This document shows, in pieces, positions 25,752-35,072 of a DNA stretch of 64,000 nt. Within the stretch, counting starts at the first letter, position 1. Every line of letters starts with the position of its first letter. A program made the position numbers and the translations under genes. Where the stretch lies: contig NZ_OMPU01000013.1 of assembly GCF_900313065.1 (NCBI RefSeq), positions 310,001-374,000 of the forward strand, given 5' to 3'. This DNA is from Kiloniella sp. EL199. Lineage in GTDB: Bacteria; Pseudomonadota; Alphaproteobacteria; Kiloniellales; Kiloniellaceae. The notes under the pieces are model-generated. The model saw only the letters and a list, made by a program, of their open reading frames with translations. It did no database searches and was not told the DNA's origin.

Positions 25752-27293
25752 TTATATAGCCATATCAGCAGGGAAATGAAGCAGAGCAATCGTTCCTGCT
25801 CCCTTAGTGCTTGTTAGCTTGAGGCTGCCGCCATTGATAACCGTCAGGGACCTTGATAACGGAAGCCCCAGACCAGTACCTTCGTATTTTCGTTCTATGC
25901 TGTTATCAACTTGTGTAAAGGGTCGCAAAGCGAGTTTAATTTCCGCTTCGCTCATACCGATCCCGGTGTCTTCAATTTGGATCTGAAAGCCGTCTTGTTC
26001 TGAATAGTTGACGGTGATCGTAACAACGCCTTGGTCATCTATAAATTTGAGTGCGTTGGAGAGCAGGTTGAGCAAAATCTGTTTCAGGCTTTTTTCATCG
26101 ATATGAAGTCGAGGAATGTCCTTGGGGATATTTGTCTGTAGTGAAATGCCCGTAGTGATAGCCTTCCGTTGTACGATTTGAATGGTGTGTGCAATTACAG
26201 TTCGCAGACAAACATTTGTTTTCGCAAGATTTAATTCACCAGCTTCGATCATGGAAAGGTCAAGGATATCATTGATAATTCCCAAGAGGTGACTGCCACT
26301 ATGATGGATATCACTGACGTATTCCTGATATCTGGGATGGCCCAAATCACCGAATATTTTTTGTTCCATGACCTCGGAAAAACCAATAATGGCATTGAGA
26401 GGTGTTCGTAGTTCATGAGTCATTGCAGAAAGAAAAGCCGTTTTTGCCATGCTGGCTCTTTCTGCGTGATCTTTGGCAATTCGTAAGGCGCGTTCAACTT
26501 TTTTAATTTCAGTGAGTTCAACGTCTATGCAGTACATTTCATGTTCTTTATGAGAGTTCAAGAGCGTGATGTGACTGGAATAGACGGGCACATTATCTCC
26601 TTTTTTGTTTTTGAGTTCTATTTCACCAGATGGGATTGGCTTGTTTTTTTCCAGCCATTGTTGGTGCACATTGATGACATGATCCCGCATTTTTTCAGGA
26701 ATAATCAGGTCTTCCAGCTTTTGCCCCAATGCTTCGGTTTGTTGGTATCCATAAAGCTTCTCACTGGCATTATTCCAATAGATAACACGCCTGTTCTGGT
26801 CGTAACCCTGAACCGCAATGTTTTCAATTTGATCGAAAATGGCCCTGAATCTGGCTTCTGGAAGCAGGCTGGTTTCAGTTGAATCATCATGCTTTTCCAG
26901 CGGTTCAACATAACCCTCGAAAGCGATAATAGAGCCATAGCGATCTCGGACAGCGACACAGTGTTCTTTTACCCACCGGGTTGTGCCGTCCACTTTGAAT
27001 ATCTGGTATACAATCTGGCTGAGTTGGTTCTGTTTTTTTAGGTTGTCATAGATATCTCTGCGTAAATCGAGATCAGTGTAGAGTTGGCAGTTAGGTGATC
27101 GAGTATACTCAAAAAACTCTTCGACCGTATTCAGGCCAAAAAGACGGGCATAAGCTGGATTTACAGTAGAAAAATAGCCTTCAAAGTCTGTACGATACAT
27201 GCCGTATGGGCAGTTGTTGACGAGACTTTCACACGAACCAATTTCACTTATCTCAGAGGGATGCAGTGACTTGATTTGATTTATTGCGAGCAT
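25752..27293 (-). CDS. Two-PAS sensor histidine kinase
   Basis: From ATG 27293 the product has 513 residues. PAS 1 covers about residues 25-140 (MYRTDFEGYFSTVNPAYARL) and PAS 2 about 155-275 (YDQNRRVIYWNNASEKLYGY). The HisKA domain carries the phospho-His in MTHELRTPLNAIIGFSE. HATPase_c follows with the N box LLNLLSNALKF, G1 EDTGIGMSEAEI and G2 YEGTGLGLPLSRSL. The GTG at 27329 would add a hydrophobic 12-residue start, but AGGACT sits ideally before 27293. No response regulator gene is adjacent, so it is an orphan kinase. It is probably cytosolic. Confidence 0.88.
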   Translation of the reverse strand: MLAINQIKSLHPSEISEIGSCESLVNNCPYGMYRTDFEGYFSTVNPAYARLFGLNTVEEFFEYTRSPNCQLYTDLDLRRDIYDNLKKQNQLSQIVYQIFKVDGTTRWVKEHCVAVRDRYGSIIAFEGYVEPLEKHDDSTETSLLPEARFRAIFDQIENIAVQGYDQNRRVIYWNNASEKLYGYQQTEALGQKLEDLIIPEKMRDHVINVHQQWLEKNKPIPSGEIELKNKKGDNVPVYSSHITLLNSHKEHEMYCIDVELTEIKKVERALRIAKDHAERASMAKTAFLSAMTHELRTPLNAIIGFSEVMEQKIFGDLGHPRYQEYVSDIHHSGSHLLGIINDILDLSMIEAGELNLAKTNVCLRTVIAHTIQIVQRKAITTGISLQTNIPKDIPRLHIDEKSLKQILLNLLSNALKFIDDQGVVTITVNYSEQDGFQIQIEDTGIGMSEAEIKLALRPFTQVDNSIERKYEGTGLGLPLSRSLTVINGGSLKLTSTKGAGTIALLHFPADMAI

Positions 27294-27630
27294 TGCGAGT
27301 CCTGTTAAAATTAAGAGGAATAAACGCACAAGTTGTTATTAATTATAGATGCATGTTGAAATTATTTTTAGTAAAACTTTAGTGATTTTTAATTAATATT
27401 AAAAATCAGACATTTAATATAACTACGCTTGTGATTTTTCATCTGTATCTTTTAAACTAAGGGTTGTTATTTCTGTTTAATATAATGTGGGGATATATGT
27501 TTTTGTGGAGTCCTTGTCTTGTCCATGAACCCTTTTCTCTTTTTTAGGAAATTTGAGAGCTGGGAAAGCTATTCCCAATAGAGCAAATGATTATTAGACT
27601 GTCTGGATTGACCGGGTTGGGAGAAAGAAA
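27294..27630. promoter_or_regulatory. AT-rich divergent region with perfect inverted repeat
   Basis: This 337-bp gap between the kinase (minus) and the ParB-like gene (plus) has no supported gene. It holds the palindrome at 27384-27407 and a TATAAT at 27481-27486 pointing towards the ParB-like gene, without a good -35. Confidence 0.45.
27384..27407. repeat. Perfect 10-bp inverted repeat
   Basis: GATTTTTAAT and ATTAAAAATC are separated by four bases (TAAT). The element is entirely A/T except its ends and lies about 90 bp before the kinase start. It could be an operator. Confidence 0.6.
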
Positions 27631-27879
27631 GTGCTGAAGGTTCATACGCTAAACATAGACGAGATTTATGTGCCAGCAGGCCGCCGCAAAGAGTTTGATC
27701 CTGAGAAGTTAAAAATCACTGCTGACAAGATCATGGAAGAGACAGAACAGAACCCTATAAGTGTTCGTCAGGGAAAAGGCCGCTATGTGTTGTTGCGAGG
27801 GGTCCACAGGCTTGAAGCCCGCAAGGCCTTGGGTGAAACGACAATTAAGGGACATATACTGCAGGCCAAGCAAAGGTAG
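27631..27879 (+). CDS. Small ParB/Srx-like domain protein
   Basis: This is an 82-residue protein that consists only of a ParB N-terminal/sulfiredoxin-like fold. Visible are an opening VHTLNIDEIYVPAGRRKEFD and a nucleotide-site-like YVLLRGVHRLEARKALG, corresponding to the G-x-x-R motif of the superfamily, here with His-Arg. There is no HTH DNA-binding domain, so it is not a chromosome-partition ParB. The start is GTG at 27631 with GGGAGAAAG upstream. It stands alone between the PAS kinase and yifB. Function unknown. Confidence 0.78.
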   Translation: MLKVHTLNIDEIYVPAGRRKEFDPEKLKITADKIMEETEQNPISVRQGKGRYVLLRGVHRLEARKALGETTIKGHILQAKQR

Positions 27880-27938
27880 CTTCTGAACAGGTTTTACCGA
27901 CCAATCTTTTTTAGTGATTTTATGCCTTGTTTACGGCC

Positions 27939-29462
27939 TTACTTTCTTGGCTTTTTATAACGTAAAGCTTCGGCTATGTGCTTTGTCTCAATCATTTCCT
28001 GATTATCCAGATCGGCGATAGTTCGTGAAACCTTGAGAACGCGATGATAAGCGCGGGCTGAGAGTTTGAACGTCTCTGAGGCGCGGTGCATCAATTCTTT
28101 TTCCCTGGGACCGAGTAAGGCAATTTTATCCAGAATTTCGCCCTCTGCTTCTGCATTGCAATGGGGTCGTTTCTGTTCTGGATAAGCTGCATATCGTTCT
28201 GTTTGGATATCACGTGCTGCCTGAACCCGAAGAGCAACATCACGGCTACCTTCTTTCGGAGGTGGCAGGGATAAGTCAGATGCTCTGACGGGGGGAACAT
28301 CGAGATAGAGATCAATTCGATCATAGAGTGGTGCAGAGATACGGGCTTGATATTGAGTGCTACATCTTGGACCTCTGGCGCAAATCTGGGTAACAGGATC
28401 AACCTCTCCGCAACGGCAGGGATTCATTGCAGCAATCATCTGAACACGTGCAGGATATGTAATATGGGCTTCTGCGCGAGCAATGGAAATTTTACCGGTT
28501 TCCAGTGGTTGCCGTAAAGTTTCCAATACATTGCGATTAAATTCGGGGAGTTCGTCGAGAAAAAGAACGCCTCTGTGAGCAAGAGATATCTCTCCGGGTT
28601 TTGCTTTGGGCCCGCCGCCTGCAATGGCGGGCGCAGAGGCAGAGTGGTGCGGATCTCTGTAGGGGCGTAAATTCTCTAACGCGCCATTCTTTAACAAACC
28701 TGCAAGGGAGTGAATCATGCTGACTTCGAGAATTTCTTCGGGCAGAAGTTCTGGCAAAATAGACGGTAATCGAGAAGCGAGCATTGATTTTCCAGACCCG
28801 GGTGGCCCATTAAACAGCAAATGGTGGCCGCCAGCTGCTGCGATTTCAAGAACACGTTTGGCTGTTTCCTGGCCCTTAACGTCCCTTAGGTCAGGAAGGT
28901 GTCGGCGATCACTCGCCGGCTGAGGTAATGCTGTTTTGGGAGGCGAGAGTATCTGGCGTCCATTGATATGATTTGTGAGAGCTAAAAGGCTGGGCGGGGC
29001 AATAATCTCTAACCCTTTCACCCACGCAGCTTCTCCGCCCTGATTTTCAGGGCAAATAATGCCCTTATCACTTGCCAAGGCCTGTAAAGCGGCGGGTAAA
29101 ATGCCATTTACGGCCCGGATAGTTCCATCAAGTGCCAATTCTCCAAGAACAAGATAGGTTGTTAGCTCGCTTGCCGGCACAATTTCCATGGCGGCAAGGA
29201 TGCCAAGCGCGATGGGAAGATCGTAATGACTGCCTTCTTTCTGTAAATCGGCCGGGGCCAGATTGACTGTGATTCTTTTCGGAGGAAGCGCGAGACCAAT
29301 TGCGGTTAAAGCTGCACGTACTCTTTCCCGGCTCTCGGCAACGGCTTTATCTGGTAATCCGACAATATGAAAAGCGGGCAATCCACTTGATAGTTGGACT
29401 TGTACTTCGATGTCGCGAACTTCTATACCCTGAAAAGAAACAGTATTGATCTGGACGGTCAT
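27939..29462 (-). CDS. comM: YifB/ComM-family Mg-chelatase-like AAA+ ATPase
   Basis: This is a hexameric helicase of the ComM family; in naturally competent bacteria ComM promotes branch migration during transformation. The 507 residues have an N-terminal Lon-like fold (PAFHIVGLPDKAVAESRERV). The AAA+ core has Walker A NGPPGSGKSMLASRLP (about residue 218), Walker B GVLFLDELPEF, and the Mg-chelatase block SARAYHRVLKVSRTIADLD at the C-terminus. A zinc-like CRCGEVDPVTQICARGPRC insert is typical. In many relatives it is next to gshB; here about 6.6 kb separates them. Confidence 0.93.
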   Translation of the reverse strand: MTVQINTVSFQGIEVRDIEVQVQLSSGLPAFHIVGLPDKAVAESRERVRAALTAIGLALPPKRITVNLAPADLQKEGSHYDLPIALGILAAMEIVPASELTTYLVLGELALDGTIRAVNGILPAALQALASDKGIICPENQGGEAAWVKGLEIIAPPSLLALTNHINGRQILSPPKTALPQPASDRRHLPDLRDVKGQETAKRVLEIAAAGGHHLLFNGPPGSGKSMLASRLPSILPELLPEEILEVSMIHSLAGLLKNGALENLRPYRDPHHSASAPAIAGGGPKAKPGEISLAHRGVLFLDELPEFNRNVLETLRQPLETGKISIARAEAHITYPARVQMIAAMNPCRCGEVDPVTQICARGPRCSTQYQARISAPLYDRIDLYLDVPPVRASDLSLPPPKEGSRDVALRVQAARDIQTERYAAYPEQKRPHCNAEAEGEILDKIALLGPREKELMHRASETFKLSARAYHRVLKVSRTIADLDNQEMIETKHIAEALRYKKPRK

Positions 29463-29563
29463 TTTCTTTTACTCAAGCAGAACAAATGGAGAACTTAGTG
29501 TATCATTCTTTGATGCACGTAAAAGAAGAAATTTATATTTTAAGTGTAATTTATTGTATTGAC

Positions 29564-30076
29564 TTATTGGTTTGCCAAATCAATAGCATGATCAATGTTA
29601 TGCTCGCTAAAAACTGAAATACCGTTCGCACGCAATAGATCTGTGACGATGCCTGAACCTCTGATTTTTGTTCCGGTAAAGGAGCCGTCGTAGATAAAAT
29701 CACTACCACAGGAGGGGCTGTTCTCTTTGAGGATCGCGATTTTGATGTTGTGATTCAGACATAGAGTGAGAGCTTGTTCTGCGCCGTGGATAAAAGCATT
29801 GGTGAAATTTTCACCTGTTTGGCTTTTTATCTGGTCAGATACACGTTCAGCTGGGGCTCTGGGAGTTGGTAGCCCTCCAGCAATTTCGGGGCAAAGTAAA
29901 ACAATACGTCCTTGTCCCTGTAAGTGGTGTAGTTTTTCTGCGCCTTTGGATGCGTAACACTCATCATAGCGTACAGGCTTTCCCATTAAACAGGCACTTA
30001 CTAGTATTTTCGAAAGCATGGGCTGTGGACCGGATTCTCTAATATTACTGAGATTTATATCAGGTTTATTATTCAT
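29564..30076 (-). CDS. DUF523-family protein
   Basis: The product has 170 residues with the DUF523 signature ILVSACLMGKPVRYDECYAS, GRIVLLCPEIAGGLPTPRAP and the second Cys block AILKENSPSCGSDFIYDGSF. The conserved cysteines suggest a metal or thiol site. The biochemical role of the family is not settled. A later in-frame ATG (M20, at 30019) begins right before the conserved core and may be the true start. Confidence 0.85.
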   Translation of the reverse strand: MNNKPDINLSNIRESGPQPMLSKILVSACLMGKPVRYDECYASKGAEKLHHLQGQGRIVLLCPEIAGGLPTPRAPAERVSDQIKSQTGENFTNAFIHGAEQALTLCLNHNIKIAILKENSPSCGSDFIYDGSFTGTKIRGSGIVTDLLRANGISVFSEHNIDHAIDLANQ

Positions 30077-30101
30077 AATAGCGTTGTGCAGCCTTTGTTA
30101 T

Positions 30102-30539
30102 TCACAGAAACTTAGACATTAAATAACGCGGATGTGACTCGAACCCAAACCGTTTATAGAGAGCTTTTGCCTGGGGATTACTTTGCTCAACTTCTAACAC
30201 AATGCGTTCTGCGCCCAGTTTTTTTGATTCTTCACAGGCAAGTTCAAGCGCTTTTGTGCCAATGCCTTGATTTCTGTATGCCCTTTTAACAAAAAGCTCA
30301 TCAATAAAGAAATCACGCCCTCCGGTTTCGAGAGAAAAGCCAAGTGATACACAAAGATAGCCGATGACAGTGCGCTCTTGTTCAATGATCCAGAGTTTTG
30401 CAAGGGGCTCGCCCGCTAAAATAGAGGCAATTGCCTTTTCTATTCTGGTTTCTCCATAGCTATTTCCGTCTTCGAGGTAATAGCTCTTTGCCATTGCAAT
30501 AACTGTTTCTTTGTCTGAATTCTGAACTTCTCTGAACAT
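30102..30539 (-). CDS. GNAT-family N-acetyltransferase
   Basis: From ATG 30539 the product has 145 residues. The fold is a short GNAT like the aminoglycoside 6'-acetyltransferase group: EVQNSDKETVIAMAKSYYLE at the start, ELFVKRAYRNQGIGTKALEL with the acetyl-CoA loop RNQGIG, and the end NPQAKALYKRFGFESHPRYL. The upstream ATG at 30560 is in frame, but AGGT is well placed only for the later one. The substrate is unknown. Confidence 0.82.
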   Translation of the reverse strand: MFREVQNSDKETVIAMAKSYYLEDGNSYGETRIEKAIASILAGEPLAKLWIIEQERTVIGYLCVSLGFSLETGGRDFFIDELFVKRAYRNQGIGTKALELACEESKKLGAERIVLEVEQSNPQAKALYKRFGFESHPRYLMSKFL

Positions 30540-30629
30540 CCATGTGACCTGTATTGGCATAATCTAGTATTGGGATAAACTAGGCTTTTCGTTTGGCTCG
30601 GTTCTTTAGCTTTCAGGTTTCTTAGCTTA

Positions 30630-31052
30630 TTAGGTTTCTTCTTGGGGAATATTATCTTCCAAGGTGTAATAATCACCTTTGTAGCGGCAAAAGATATGGC
30701 GTTTCATTTTTAGAGGGGATGTATCATTTAGAGATCCGGCTGAAATAGCATAGTAATCCCCCTCCTCACCTTCTTTATTCAGCTTCCAGAATAGGGAAGA
30801 TCCACAGGTCTTACAAAACCCGCGCTTGGCATGATCGGAAGACTTATACCAGATTAGGCTTGAGAGAGAAGACGTGAAAGTCAGTTGATCAGTTGGACAA
30901 TCTGTTGACGCCCAGATGTGACCAGACCATTGCCGACATTGTTGACAATGGCATACTGAAATATCGTTGAGTTCGGATTTTATTTCAAAGCGAATATTTC
31001 CGCAAAGGCATCTGCCTGTGTGCTTGGTCTTTTGTGACGTTGGGTCAGACAT
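30630..31052 (-). CDS. GFA/CENP-V-family zinc protein
   Basis: This is a 140-residue protein of the glutathione-dependent formaldehyde-activating enzyme (GFA)-like family. The zinc ligands appear in GRCLCGNIRFEI, VCHCQQCRQWSG and KRGFCKTCGSSLFWK, the standard CxC ... CxxC and CxxC pattern. Family members bind zinc; for most the reaction is unproven. It is one of several single genes between yifB and gshB. Confidence 0.88.
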   Translation of the reverse strand: MSDPTSQKTKHTGRCLCGNIRFEIKSELNDISVCHCQQCRQWSGHIWASTDCPTDQLTFTSSLSSLIWYKSSDHAKRGFCKTCGSSLFWKLNKEGEEGDYYAISAGSLNDTSPLKMKRHIFCRYKGDYYTLEDNIPQEET

Positions 31053-31251
31053 ATGATCAAGTTTCCAGGGTATCTTATCAATGGCTCTGTATTTCAGAGC
31101 ATAAGGAAGAGAACAAAAATAGAACTTAGTATTAAGATCACTTGTTTGTCGTGTTTTGTCAATTTATGCCGAATGGAGAATGGCGATAAAGCCCTTTCGA
31201 TTACCTTAAATATATCAGAAGAGGAATAGAGGTAGCCATTTGATGGCCGAA

Positions 31252-31279
31252 AAAAAAGAGGACCAAAGCCCTCTTTTTA
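31252..31279 (-). terminator. Terminator after the SulP gene
   Basis: The stem AAAAAGAGG / CCTCTTTTT with an 8-base loop is followed by a T-run on the minus strand, 24 bp beyond the stop of the SulP gene. Confidence 0.85.
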
Positions 31280-31302
31280 TAACAGATTATGACAATTGAT
31301 GT

Positions 31303-32871
31303 TTAAGTTTTATCAGCGATTTCATCATCTTCATGGTACATTTTATTATAATCTACAAAAACACCGTAGTGCGGATCACCTTCTTTGTCTTCTTCGACCA
31401 TGCTGACTGACTTTTCGAGGAGATGGCGGCAATCGGGGCTTAGATGACGAAGGTGCAGCGTTTTTCCTCTACGGGTGTAACGTTCAGCCAAGCCATCGAT
31501 TGCTTCCAGACCTGAATGATCCCAAACACGGGCATTTTGGAAATCGACAACTACATCATCAGCATCATCTGCGGGATTAAAAAGATCTCTGAAAGAGCTG
31601 ATAGATCCAAAGAACAGTGGGCCGGAAATTTCATATACAGTTGTTTTGCCATCTTCTGTTGTGCCAACACGCGCATAGATGTGTTTAGCTGAATTCCAGG
31701 CAAAGACCAGTGAAGAAACAAGGACACCAACCACAACGGCAATGGCAAGATCACTATAAACTGTAACACCGGAAACCAAAATCAGGACAAAAGCATCTGT
31801 TTTTGGAATGCGGTGCAAGATGCGAAAACTTGACCATTCAAACGTGCCGATCACCACCATAAACATCACGCCGACCAATGCGGCAAGCGGGATAAGCTCG
31901 ATAAGATCTGAAGCAAAGAGAATGAAGATCAAAAGAAAGAGTGCAGCTGCAACACCGGAAAGACGGGCTTTACCACCTGATTTAATGTTGATCATTGACT
32001 GCCCGATCATGGCACAGCCACCCATACCTCCAAAGAAACCTGTTACCAGGTTCGCAACGCCCTGCCCCATACATTCTTGCGATGTACCGCCTTTGGTTTC
32101 AGTGATTTCATCAATCAAGGTCAGGGTCAACAGGGATTCAATCAAGCCAATTGCTGCGAGAATGAGAGAGTATGGGAAAATAATGTAGAGTGTCTCAAGC
32201 GTGAAAGGAACACTCGGGATATGAAATTCCGGAAGACCGCCAGCAATAGACGCCATGTTACCAACGGTTGGGATATCAAGTCCAAAACCAATAACAACGG
32301 CACTGACAACAGCAATGGCTGCCAATGGTGCAGGGATTAGCGTTGTCACCTTTGGCAAGAGATAGCTGATCGCCATTGTCAGGGCAACAAGACCCAGCAT
32401 GATGTATAGAGTTGTACCACTCAGCCATTCGCTGTTTGGATCAGTTGGGGTGACTTTGAACTGGGACAACTGCGCAAGGAAGATGACAATAGCCAAACCG
32501 TTCACAAAACCAAGCATCACGGGATGTGGAACCAGACGAATAAATTTCCCGAGTTTAAAAATACCGGCGAGAATTTGCAAAATGCCCATGAGGACCACGG
32601 CAGCAAAGAGGTATTGTACGCCATGTGAAACAACAAGGGCGACCATTACAACGGCCAATGCACCAGTAGCGCCGGAAATCATCCCGGGACGTCCGCCGAT
32701 TAACGAGGTAATCAGGCCAACGATAAAAGCAGCATAAAGGCCAACGAGTGGATCGACCTGTGCCACGAATGCAAAAGCGACCGCTTCCGGTACAAGAGCA
32801 AGAGCAACGGTTAATCCCGAGAGAACATCAGCTTTGATATTTTTCGGGTCGCAAAAATTGTAGGCTTTCAT
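31303..32871 (-). CDS. SulP-family anion transporter with STAS domain
   Basis: This is an inner-membrane secondary transporter of 522 residues. The N-terminal part has about 12-14 hydrophobic segments, with the SulP signature DVLSGLTVALALVPEAVAFA and PVMLGFVNGLAIVIFLAQL. The C-terminal STAS domain covers about residues 400-500 (VVVDFQNARVWDHSGLEAID). SulP proteins carry sulfate, bicarbonate or dicarboxylates; the substrate cannot be fixed from the sequence. Its ATG is preceded by 230 bp of non-coding DNA. Confidence 0.93.
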   Translation of the reverse strand: MKAYNFCDPKNIKADVLSGLTVALALVPEAVAFAFVAQVDPLVGLYAAFIVGLITSLIGGRPGMISGATGALAVVMVALVVSHGVQYLFAAVVLMGILQILAGIFKLGKFIRLVPHPVMLGFVNGLAIVIFLAQLSQFKVTPTDPNSEWLSGTTLYIMLGLVALTMAISYLLPKVTTLIPAPLAAIAVVSAVVIGFGLDIPTVGNMASIAGGLPEFHIPSVPFTLETLYIIFPYSLILAAIGLIESLLTLTLIDEITETKGGTSQECMGQGVANLVTGFFGGMGGCAMIGQSMINIKSGGKARLSGVAAALFLLIFILFASDLIELIPLAALVGVMFMVVIGTFEWSSFRILHRIPKTDAFVLILVSGVTVYSDLAIAVVVGVLVSSLVFAWNSAKHIYARVGTTEDGKTTVYEISGPLFFGSISSFRDLFNPADDADDVVVDFQNARVWDHSGLEAIDGLAERYTRRGKTLHLRHLSPDCRHLLEKSVSMVEEDKEGDPHYGVFVDYNKMYHEDDEIADKT

Positions 32872-33101
32872 CTGATATCCGATCGGATCTTCTTTAAGGC
32901 AGTAAGGATTACCTTTTGCCCGAATTAAGGGCGATCTTTGCCTTTTGGAAAAGCCGCCGTATTCTAGTTCACGTATCTATTCTGGCGCGCTTCTAACAAA
33001 TTTATTTACTTTAGAAAATATCTAATCTGCGTCTTGCCTGTTCTGTGGGGTATGTGTTTGACACATATCTAGGGCTAAAATAATAGAACAAAGACGTCGT
33101 T
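32872..33101. promoter_or_regulatory. SulP promoter region
   Basis: This is 230 bp between the SulP gene start and the end of the nitrilase-family gene. No gene or strong structure is seen. It should contain the SulP promoter on the minus strand. Confidence 0.4.
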
Positions 33102-34049
33102 TCATTTTTCGTTGTCTTCGACGACTACGTGATCAGCATTCCAGGCTCCGGGCCAAACTTCTGCTGAGCCGCTTCGCAATCGACGAATTTCATCAAAGGG
33201 GATATCTTTGGCAACAATCAAAGGTCCTTGCCCGACAGTGGTATCTGTTGGTGAAATTTCTGTTGCAACGCCAATATGTCCAAGGCTTTCTTCACAGGGA
33301 ATGTACACAGCTGCAGCAGAGGTTTGGTTTTGTCTTTTTTTGCCAAAAAAATGCGTGGCCCCAATTGGACCGACAGCGGCTACTGCGGCTTGTAATTCTA
33401 TTGCTCTGGCCTTGGCACAGCCGAAAACGCGATTGTAGCCTGCAAGTTTTGATGTCATTGATGGAACAAGAATTAAATCAATATCATGATCGGCTATAAG
33501 TGATGACAAAGCTGGCATTTCTATATCCAGACAAATCAGGATTGCAATCCGCAAGCTTCGCCATGTAAAAACTTTGATCTTGTTGCCAGGTGTCAAACAC
33601 CAGACCTTTGGGTCTTGTTCATTTGGTGTCAGACAGAGTTTATCTTGTGTGATATATCTGTCATCAGGCAAAAACAGATGTGCCCTGTTGTAATAACCAC
33701 TGTTATCATTGACGGGAGAATCAGAAACGTCATCCTTGGTATCAATCGCAACGGGGAAAGTGCCTGCCAATAACGCGATATCATGAGCTTTTACCAAAAC
33801 TTTTAACTGGTCTATAGCTTCTGTTGCCTGTGTTGCCATCCAGGGAATTTCTTCATCAGGGCCTATACCAGCCGGAGCAAAAGCCATCCACTGTTCTGAA
33901 ACATATTCGGGCATAAGTAACAGATCTGTCCCCTGCTCTTTGGCCTGTTCCATCCGCTGGCTGGTAATCTCTATCCAATCAGACAGAGATTTCAGAGGCG
34001 TTTCCAGATTTACGGCCCAAAGAGCGATATTTAAAGGGGATAGAGGCAC
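33102..34049 (-). CDS. Carbon-nitrogen hydrolase (nitrilase superfamily)
   Basis: The product has 315 residues. The Glu-Lys-Cys triad of the family is visible: Glu in LLMPEYVSE, Lys in ITQDKLCLTPNEQ, and Cys in RIAILICLDIEMPAL. The family hydrolyses nitriles, amides or carbamoyl groups in the cytosol; no specific substrate is evident. The start is GTG at 34047-34049 with AGGAG seven bases upstream, which decides it. It is divergent from a glycosyltransferase gene at 34200. Confidence 0.87.
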   Translation of the reverse strand: MPLSPLNIALWAVNLETPLKSLSDWIEITSQRMEQAKEQGTDLLLMPEYVSEQWMAFAPAGIGPDEEIPWMATQATEAIDQLKVLVKAHDIALLAGTFPVAIDTKDDVSDSPVNDNSGYYNRAHLFLPDDRYITQDKLCLTPNEQDPKVWCLTPGNKIKVFTWRSLRIAILICLDIEMPALSSLIADHDIDLILVPSMTSKLAGYNRVFGCAKARAIELQAAVAAVGPIGATHFFGKKRQNQTSAAAVYIPCEESLGHIGVATEISPTDTTVGQGPLIVAKDIPFDEIRRLRSGSAEVWPGAWNADHVVVEDNEK

Positions 34050-34199
34050 GCGTTTTCTCCTGTGTTATATGCTCCATGATATAGAAAATGTATCCAAAGA
34101 AAATCTTTAAACTGAATAAGATAATTGGCAAAAGCCATGGTCTCTATTACAAAGGCTTTGATTTCTTGTTCTATATCCAAAGCATAAATTGAGATTAAT

Positions 34200-35039
34200 A
34201 TGCATCCCGTGCCGAAAATCAGTTTGATTATCACCACATACAACTGGCCGCAGGCATTGGATTTTGTATTGAGATCATTGGAATATCAGACAAATAAAAA
34301 TTTTGAAGTCATCATTGCGGATGATGGATCTGGTCCAGATACAAAGCAACTCATCAAAAATTTTGCAGATAAGTCAGATATAACCATTAAGCATTTTTGG
34401 CACGAGGATAACGGGTTTCGAGTGGCTGCGGTACGAAATGGTGCTGCTGCATTGGCAGAAGGTGATTATTTTATTTTTATTGATGGTGATTGTTGTCTGA
34501 TGCCCTCCTTTATTGCATTTCATCGTAAGCTTGCTCAAGGGAAATGGTTTGTCGCAGGTCGTAGAGTTTATTTGAAAAAACGTTTTACGGCGAAAATTTT
34601 CAAGAAAGCATGGAATTTTTTCCGTTGGCCCACTGGGATTCTGTTTGCTATGGGGCTGACAGGTCAATGCAATCGACCTTTTCAGTTTCTCAGGATACCT
34701 CAATCAGACATAGCTCGTAAGAAACAGGCAAAAAACTGGGAAAAAGTTCAAACCTGTAATTTAGGTGTCTGGAAAGAAGATTTTTACCGGGTTGATGGGT
34801 TTGATGAGAGTTATGAAGGCCATGGGCTTGAGGATTCAGACTTCACGGTTAGATTGATCAGAAGTGGCGTCTATCGAATTGATGCCAATTATTGCTCGCC
34901 AGTTCTTCATCTTTTTCACAGTAGATCCATTCCTGGGCGAGAAGGTAAAGAGTTGAGGAATCCTGAATATTTCCAAAAATTGTTGGAAAGTGATCGGCAT
35001 ATTGCTGTTCAAGGAATTTCACGCCGTTTAAATCGCTAA
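34200..35039 (+). CDS. Family 2 glycosyltransferase
   Basis: This is a GT-A fold glycosyltransferase of 279 residues. The start SLIITTYNWPQALDFVLRSL and the DxD-like IFIDGDCCLM near residue 95 mark GT2. The C-terminal galactosyltransferase-like block GFDESYEGHGLEDSDFTVRL ends with a His-rich HLFHSRSIPGREGKE. It probably adds a sugar to lipopolysaccharide or another surface glycan. It converges with a GT25 gene, with 33 bp between the stops. Confidence 0.88.
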   Translation: MHPVPKISLIITTYNWPQALDFVLRSLEYQTNKNFEVIIADDGSGPDTKQLIKNFADKSDITIKHFWHEDNGFRVAAVRNGAAALAEGDYFIFIDGDCCLMPSFIAFHRKLAQGKWFVAGRRVYLKKRFTAKIFKKAWNFFRWPTGILFAMGLTGQCNRPFQFLRIPQSDIARKKQAKNWEKVQTCNLGVWKEDFYRVDGFDESYEGHGLEDSDFTVRLIRSGVYRIDANYCSPVLHLFHSRSIPGREGKELRNPEYFQKLLESDRHIAVQGISRRLNR

Positions 35040-35072
35040 AATGCCCTTACTTTAAATTACAAAACGACATTC

